Assembly (NCBI RefSeq): GCF_023272795.1
Contig: NZ_CP096829.1
Span: 4,650,001 to 4,714,000 of the forward strand
Direction of reading: 5' to 3'
DNA: 64,000 nucleotides
Origin: Flavobacterium humidisoli
GTDB taxonomy: Bacteria > Bacteroidota > Bacteroidia > Flavobacteriales > Flavobacteriaceae
This document shows positions 59,431 through 64,000 of this stretch, piece after piece. A program made the translations under genes and the position numbers. Numbering within the stretch: the first letter of the stretch is position 1; each line of letters starts with the position of its first letter. The notes below the pieces were generated by a model, which saw only the letters and a list, made by a program, of their open reading frames with translations, made no database searches and was not told where the DNA came from.

Positions 59431-60720
59431 TTATTTTATTTCGACTTTTATTTTAGCAGAAAGCTGCTTGGCTAAATTGGTCACATAATTAGTAAAAAAT
59501 GCAGAATCATTAAAACCTTTATCGGCACTCAGTTCCCAAGCTGCAATCGCATAATAACTAATCTCTTTTTTATTATCAACTTTTAATTTTGCCAAATACG
59601 AATCGGTCAACTGTCCTGTTTTAGGTGCCTCAATATAACCTTGATAAATATTTGAAGGAACTAAAATTGCTGTTCCCAAAATCCATTGGCGTTCATAAGT
59701 CAAATAATCGTGCTGAATTAGACATATCCAATCTCCAGCTTCGATAACCTGTAGCGGATTTTTATTGTTCAAATTAGAAATGGCAGCTAGAAATGTTTCT
59801 TTGCCTTTAATGCCATCTATTGAAACCGTATTTTTATAACCATACATTCCTGGCCAAATAGAAGTTGTTTCCTGTACTTGGTAAAGATTTTCAGAGGCTT
59901 TCCAGTTTTGATAGTGATAGCTTAAAACAGAATTTACCGGTCCTTCTGCTACAATTTTAAAAGTCGTCTTTTCTACATTATTTATGGTGTCATTGCCCAA
60001 AATTCCAAGTCGGTCTATTTTATTATCAATCAACAATGCATAACCGCCTAAACCAACAGAATTCCCAACCGGAAAAATATCTCTTCCCCAATCGTACATC
60101 ACGTGATAATTATCTTCAACCGCGCCTTTGCTATTTATACCAACGTTTTCGGGAGTTATTCCTGGAAGCTTTTTCCCAAATACATCTTTAGAATTTCTTC
60201 CGTCTAGATAATGTCTAAAACCAACTTTGTCATTCTCCCAAGTCGGCCCGTCTGTTTGGTATTTTTGATAACCTAATTTTTTATGAACCTGATTTGCCAT
60301 TAAAACCTCTTGTGTATCTGGATGAACAGGAAGATCTTTTCCTTCTCGTTTTCCAAAACGTGCACTGGTTTTTATTGTAAACTTCGGATCTATATCTGAC
60401 CATTTTAACTGAATGACTTTTTCTTCGTTTGGAGAAAAATCAGTTGTAAAGAAAAGTTCATCCCATTTTCCATCGCCATTAAGATCATTTGTCTGTGCTG
60501 GAATTGTATCTTTTTTTGAAAGTAAAATAGGGAAAACTCCTTTTACATTGCTTTCTCCTATATTCTCTCTTTTTATAGAAATTGCTTTTTGCGAGAGCGC
60601 CAGAGAACTACTATTTTTTAAAACAATTGTTTTTTCTGATACATTTTGAGAAACTTTGCAACTCGCTAATAATACTGTAACTAAAGTAATTGGAAGATAA
60701 AATAATACTCTTTTTTTCAT
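59431..60720 (-). CDS. DUF4861 lipoprotein
   Basis: A 429-residue lipoprotein with a lipobox at LASC (Cys21). It matches the DUF4861 protein at 10287-11456 in several blocks: LNGDGKWDELFF, PTWENDKVGFRHYLDG, DNYHVMYDWGRDIFPVGNSVGLGGYALLIDNK and AEGPVNSVLSYHYQNW. It then has a longer C-terminal part with GDWICLIQHDYLTYERQWILGTAILVP. The family has no activity I can name. This copy lies near SGNH acetylesterase and GH28 genes, suggesting pectin-type substrates (inference). A terminator for the upstream gene lies about 85-95 bp before its start. Confidence 0.82.
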   Translation of the reverse strand: MKKRVLFYLPITLVTVLLASCKVSQNVSEKTIVLKNSSSLALSQKAISIKRENIGESNVKGVFPILLSKKDTIPAQTNDLNGDGKWDELFFTTDFSPNEEKVIQLKWSDIDPKFTIKTSARFGKREGKDLPVHPDTQEVLMANQVHKKLGYQKYQTDGPTWENDKVGFRHYLDGRNSKDVFGKKLPGITPENVGINSKGAVEDNYHVMYDWGRDIFPVGNSVGLGGYALLIDNKIDRLGILGNDTINNVEKTTFKIVAEGPVNSVLSYHYQNWKASENLYQVQETTSIWPGMYGYKNTVSIDGIKGKETFLAAISNLNNKNPLQVIEAGDWICLIQHDYLTYERQWILGTAILVPSNIYQGYIEAPKTGQLTDSYLAKLKVDNKKEISYYAIAAWELSADKGFNDSAFFTNYVTNLAKQLSAKIKVEIK

Positions 60721-60805
60721 TCTTTCTTTATTCTTTATTTTTTCAGAACAATTTAAGATTTTTAATTGTTATAATGACACTTAAAAATCAAAAAAACTTT
60801 AAAAA

Positions 60806-60843
60806 TAAATAAAAAGCAGGATAATGAACAACAATTATCCTGC
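60806..60843 (-). terminator. Terminator after the receiver-like gene
   Basis: GCAGGATAAT and ATTATCCTGC form a perfect 10-bp stem with an 8-base loop, and on the minus strand a T-rich tail follows. It ends the small gene at 60903-61343 before the DUF4861 gene. Confidence 0.82.
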
Positions 60844-60902
60844 AATTTAAACACATTATTATCAAATAATATGATCGAAAAAAATATAAAAAATAAAATA
60901 AA

Positions 60903-61343
60903 TTACATTAAAAAATACATCGCTTTATAATATTCATTAAACTTTGATTGTGACGTATTAGATGGCCTCACTGTCATTTTTTCTCTTTTGAAATCTAATT
61001 TCTTTTTCAGAAAGAGCTTTACTTCTTTAAAAATTTCACGACTAGTTTTTGATTCATCAAACAAAATCAAATTATTGATTCCCTCTAGAAAAGATAAGCT
61101 CCTGTAAAGTTGCCCATTAAACAAACAAACCAAAGTATTTGCTCTTTTTTCCTCTTGTAAAAAACTAAGCAATTCTTCTCTCTTGTAGACCACATAAATA
61201 ATTCGATCGTATTGATTTATTGTGCCTTCACATGGTTCTGTAAAAGATTTTTCAAAAAATTCAAACTCATCTTTAAGTTTTCTCTTAAACATTTTCAGAA
61301 AAAAACCTTGATTATCAACCACTAAAACTCGCTCCTTTTGCAT
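60903..61343 (-). CDS. Small protein resembling a degenerate response-regulator receiver
   Basis: A 146-residue protein, not confidently assigned. The start MQKERVLVVDNQGFFLKMFKRKL looks like strand 1 and helix 1 of a receiver domain. The rest (IIYVVYKREELLSFL, LVCLFNGQLYRSLSFL, LILFDESKTSREIFKEVKLFL) alternates strands and helices in the same way. The usual acidic pair and phosphorylated Asp are not evident, so it would be a pseudo-receiver. A basic tail follows (KKKLDFKREKMTVRPS). It shares its strand with a YcxB-like gene 156 bp upstream. Function is unknown. Confidence 0.65.
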   Translation of the reverse strand: MQKERVLVVDNQGFFLKMFKRKLKDEFEFFEKSFTEPCEGTINQYDRIIYVVYKREELLSFLQEEKRANTLVCLFNGQLYRSLSFLEGINNLILFDESKTSREIFKEVKLFLKKKLDFKREKMTVRPSNTSQSKFNEYYKAMYFLM

Positions 61344-61499
61344 CTTTTTGTTTTTTGAAAAGTAAACTCCTCCATTGAACTGAAGAATTCACTACTAAAA
61401 TATGTAGCAAAATTATAGTTGTATCAATAATTCATTAGCTCCAATAAGCCATAAAACAATCAGAATAAGGTATTTTTTGATATTGTTATTAAAAATGCA

Positions 61500-62033
61500 T
61501 TAGACTTTTATCACGTGCATGACATGATTTTCAACAAATGAAACCAATTCTTCAATCTGTTGACAATTATGATCTTTCTTTGAAATAGAAATTATATAAG
61601 CATTTCTTTCCTTTACATAGAGAAATAAGAAATTTTTAGTCGAAATGACTTTTTCAATTTTTGTCCACTTATGTTTTAATTCTCTTATCGGAGATCGAAC
61701 GCAAACATCAGAATAGGTAAAAGTGAGTTTATATCTGCTATAAAATTTGTTATACTTTATAAGCCACTTTGTTAAGAAGAATATCATTCTACATATCGCA
61801 TCAAGACAAAAGAATTGAATGATTACTAACAAAACAAGTGTTACTAGACAACTGATGAACCATTGAAAAAGATCAGCTTCATTAATAAAATCGAGAAAAA
61901 GCATAACTAATGCAACGACAAAAAAAACATAGATTAGACGCTCCTTAAACAAGTGTTCAAAGTACATTTTGTTAAGTTTTCTAATTTCAGAAATATTCAA
62001 CTGAAACTCTAATGAAAAATTAGCCGCTCTCAT
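61500..62033 (-). CDS. YcxB-like membrane protein
   Basis: A 177-residue protein with two adjacent membrane helices (about 32-50 LIYVFFVVALVMLFLDFI and 55-75 LFQWFISCLVTLVLLVII). A C-terminal YcxB-like PH-type domain follows (YKLTFTYSDVCVRSPIRELKHKWTKIEKVISTKNFLFLYVKERNAYIISI). The family is widespread, small and uncharacterised. The gene is isolated, with about 150-230 bp of AT-rich sequence on each side. A TACTTTTG -7-like word lies at 62072-62065 on its strand but lacks a clear -33 partner. Confidence 0.72.
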   Translation of the reverse strand: MRAANFSLEFQLNISEIRKLNKMYFEHLFKERLIYVFFVVALVMLFLDFINEADLFQWFISCLVTLVLLVIIQFFCLDAICRMIFFLTKWLIKYNKFYSRYKLTFTYSDVCVRSPIRELKHKWTKIEKVISTKNFLFLYVKERNAYIISISKKDHNCQQIEELVSFVENHVMHVIKV

Positions 62034-62194
62034 AATTTTATTTTCTCTGGTATATTATTCAATGCAAAAGTATATCAAGAAAAAAGGACTAAGTAGACTT
62101 AGAAGCTTTTATAATATTAAAATAAGGCTAGATTTATTTCTTTATTCTTTATTCTTTATTCTTCCATTATATTAAATGCTAAAAAAACAAAAGA

Positions 62195-62230
62195 GGAAAC
62201 AAAAAGAAAAAGGGAAATACAAATTTCCCT
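62195..62230 (-). terminator. Terminator after the SGNH esterase gene
   Basis: AGGGAAAT and ATTTCCCT form an 8-bp stem around ACAA, and the minus strand then reads T-rich (TTTTTCTTTTTG). It closes the GH28/esterase operon. Confidence 0.7.
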
Positions 62231-62262
62231 CTCTCTTCATTATCTTAAATTTAAAAATGTTT

Positions 62263-63006
62263 TTACTTAATTCCGTTCTTAAGGTTCTTTAACGACGCAT
62301 CTTTCGAAATTTTAATTTGGTTAATTACAATTTCAGCAATTTTATTTGCACCTAATAAGGAAAGGTGCGTATCATCGGCTTTGTCTGTATTATAAAAAGC
62401 ATTTTCTCCTGCTTTGAAATGGAGATGAAGCTGCTTTGATTTTTCTGGCCCGTAAGATTGTTCTAATAATTCGGTGTAGTACTCTAAATCTATAAAAGGT
62501 ACATTGTATTCTTGTGCAACCAATCGGGTTTCTAAAGGATAATCGCCATGTGTTGGCACCAAAACTCCTTTTTCGTTAAAGTTACGTCTTGAAATGGAAG
62601 TTAATAATATTGGAATAGCACCTTTTTCTCTGCTTTCTTTTACAAAACGAATCAGGTTGTATCTGTATGCCGTATGCGGATTGGTGAAACGCGTAGAATC
62701 TTCTATTTTCTGATCGTTATGTCCGAATTCTATAAAGACATAATCTCCTTTTTTAAGTTTGTTGTAAACAGAATCCCAGCGTTTTTCATTGATAAAGCTT
62801 CTAGTGCTTCGTCCGTTTACCGCTTTATTGATTACTGTTATGTTTTCTTTAAAAAAAGGTTGCAATACCTGAGCCCAACCATGTTCTGGATTTTTATCCG
62901 GATCTTTTTTATTTGCCATGGTAGAATCTCCAATGCAATACAATGATGTTTTTTGGGCAAAACTTACTGTGGTGATCAGAAGTGTTAGTATGATATATTT
63001 TTTCAT
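62263..63006 (-). CDS. SGNH-family rhamnogalacturonan acetylesterase-like protein (CE12)
   Basis: A 247-residue secreted protein with a signal peptide (1-17, ending in SFAQ). The SGNH blocks are: I, YCIGDSTMA (nucleophile Ser); II, VINKAVNGRSTRSF (Gly); III, FIEFGHNDQK (Asn); V, DDTHLSLLGA (Asp and His). This order and spacing is that of CE12 rhamnogalacturonan acetylesterases, which remove acetyl groups from pectin backbones. It is 56 bp downstream of the GH28 gene on the same strand, so a pectin-type substrate is likely. Confidence 0.9.
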   Translation of the reverse strand: MKKYIILTLLITTVSFAQKTSLYCIGDSTMANKKDPDKNPEHGWAQVLQPFFKENITVINKAVNGRSTRSFINEKRWDSVYNKLKKGDYVFIEFGHNDQKIEDSTRFTNPHTAYRYNLIRFVKESREKGAIPILLTSISRRNFNEKGVLVPTHGDYPLETRLVAQEYNVPFIDLEYYTELLEQSYGPEKSKQLHLHFKAGENAFYNTDKADDTHLSLLGANKIAEIVINQIKISKDASLKNLKNGIK

Positions 63007-63062
63007 TTTCTTTTGTTTTTTACTGCTAAGCTGCGGTTAAAAAAAAACTTTACGGTTAAAAT

Positions 63063-64000
63063 CTAATGTTTTGACACCGCTGTTGGCACTCCAGCTTTTT
63101 GTCCTATAAAAACATCCGTCATCAAGACGTTTTCTGCATTTTCATTGGAGAGCGCATTTTTGGCTTCTTTGATTTCTATATTTTTTAAAGAGATGTTCTT
63201 GATTTTTTTATCTGCAAATCCCTGAATTACAATACCAGATTCTGACGCTTTGTTGCAGGTGATATTAGAGAAATATACATTTGATATTTCTGACTGATAA
63301 CCCTTTCCTTCCCCGTGATAATTTGCCGTAATGTAGAGACAATCCTCTACTTGATCCAACTGAATATTTTGAACAAATATATTTTTAATATAGCCCCCAC
63401 GATCGGCATTGGTTTTTAAATAAATGCCTCTTTTTAAATACCCTACGGTTTTGCAGTTCTCTACAAATACATTCTGAACGCCAGCCGACATTTCGCTGCC
63501 GATTACCACACCATGAAGCCCTTTGAAATTACAATTTCGTATCACAATATTTTGGCTAGGTGTTGCTACATTAGCCCTTCCTTCATGATCTCTTCCTGCT
63601 TTTATGGCAACATTGTCATCTCCATTGTCAAAAGTGACATTTTCAATTAAAACGTCTTTTGCATATTCTGGATCGATTCCGTCATTATTGTGATTTAAGG
63701 ATTTGTAGCTAATCCCGCGAATGGTAATACTTTCTGATTTTAAAAGATGCAGACACCAGAATGGAGAATTTTCTATTCTAATATTTTCGACTAAAATGTT
63801 TTTGCAATTTAAAAACTGAATCATCTGCGGTCTTAAGAAATAGCCTTCTCCAAATTTTCTTTCGTTTAATGGTATATTGTTGTGATTCATATCACGGCTT
63901 CGATTTTTGCCTTCGTTTTCTTTTGCTTTAAAAGTTTTCCAGCTCTTTCCTCCTTCTCCATCAATTGTTCCTTCTCCTGTAATCGCTATATTGCTGCAAT
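63063..64000 (-). CDS. GH28 polygalacturonase-like enzyme (partial, 5' end outside window)
   Basis: The frame is open from the window edge (…ITGEGTIDGEG.KSW) through about 312 residues to the stop at 63063; an internal ATG at 63890 is not the true start. GH28 features are SPFWCLHLLKSESITIRG, NHNNDGIDPEYAKDVLIENV, the catalytic GDDNVAIKAG pair, GLHGVVIGSEMSAGVQNV (catalytic His) and RGIYLKTNADRGGYI (Lys). It hydrolyses galacturonide linkages in pectin, or rhamnogalacturonan in some members. It probably forms an operon with the acetylesterase gene. Confidence 0.92.
   Translation of the reverse strand, partial: CSNIAITGEGTIDGEGGKSWKTFKAKENEGKNRSRDMNHNNIPLNERKFGEGYFLRPQMIQFLNCKNILVENIRIENSPFWCLHLLKSESITIRGISYKSLNHNNDGIDPEYAKDVLIENVTFDNGDDNVAIKAGRDHEGRANVATPSQNIVIRNCNFKGLHGVVIGSEMSAGVQNVFVENCKTVGYLKRGIYLKTNADRGGYIKNIFVQNIQLDQVEDCLYITANYHGEGKGYQSEISNVYFSNITCNKASESGIVIQGFADKKIKNISLKNIEIKEAKNALSNENAENVLMTDVFIGQKAGVPTAVSKH

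Overview
The window looks like chromosome from a Flavobacterium-type Bacteroidota. It is AT-rich and carries a SusC/SusD pair, a hybrid two-component regulator, a type IX secretion C-terminal domain, many lipoproteins with Bacteroidota-type lipoboxes, TTG-N19-21-TAnnTTTG promoters, and a small histone H1-like gene. I see no rRNA, tRNA, CRISPR array, transposase or prophage gene. The identification rests on gene content and protein style only.

Region by region. (1) 1-8.8 kb, minus strand: end of a beta-1,3-glucan (laminarin-type) locus with a partial GH64 enzyme, a multidomain GH16 laminarinase with a type IX sorting domain, and a propeller/Y_Y_Y/LuxR-type regulator. (2) 9.4-33.7 kb: a HAD phosphatase and a DUF4861 protein, then a glucuronic-acid polysaccharide utilization locus. 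The latter holds a LacI regulator (whose reading frame has no ordinary start codon), YhcH, KDPG aldolase, an SDR fructuronate reductase, mannonate dehydratase UxuA, a secreted beta-helix protein, a hybrid two-component regulator, SusC, SusD, GH88 unsaturated glucuronyl hydrolase, two GH2 enzymes (one with the glucuronidase NxK motif) and a DUF2911 protein. (3) 34-41.4 kb: a Tat-exported molybdenum hydroxylase of PaoABC/YagTSR type with its maturation genes (cysteine desulfurase, MobA/MocA-like transferase, XdhC). (4) 41.5-44.2 kb: NlpE-like and DUF1349 lipoproteins, a LuxR regulator and a YegP protein. (5) 44.3-56.4 kb: GH27 alpha-galactosidase, lactate oxidation genes lutCBA, and a rhamnose catabolic cluster (rhaK, rhaI, fused aldolase/lactaldehyde dehydrogenase, rhaT) with a divergent GntR regulator. 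(6) 56.5-62 kb: serine hydrolase, a second LuxR paralogue, histone H1-like protein, a second DUF4861 lipoprotein and two small unknowns. (7) 62.2-64 kb: rhamnogalacturonan acetylesterase-like SGNH protein and a GH28 polygalacturonase cut by the window edge, probably the start of a pectin locus.

How the parts work together (inference). The SusCD system imports oligosaccharides made outside the cell by a lyase, for which the beta-helix protein is the only candidate seen. GH88 and GH2 enzymes release uronic acids, and UxuB-like SDR, UxuA and KDPG aldolase carry glucuronate-derived carbon to pyruvate; UxaC and KDG kinase are not in the window. Rhamnose is taken up by RhaT and split to DHAP and L-lactaldehyde. 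The lactaldehyde is oxidised to lactate by the same fused protein, and LutABC takes lactate to pyruvate.

The most unusual structural feature is non-coding. Many gene ends carry short (about 30-240 bp) elements built from nested inverted repeats. There are several distinct sequence families, some with long near-perfect terminal inverted repeats and some recurring two to eight times in the window. One copy supplies the last codons and stop of the cysteine desulfurase gene.
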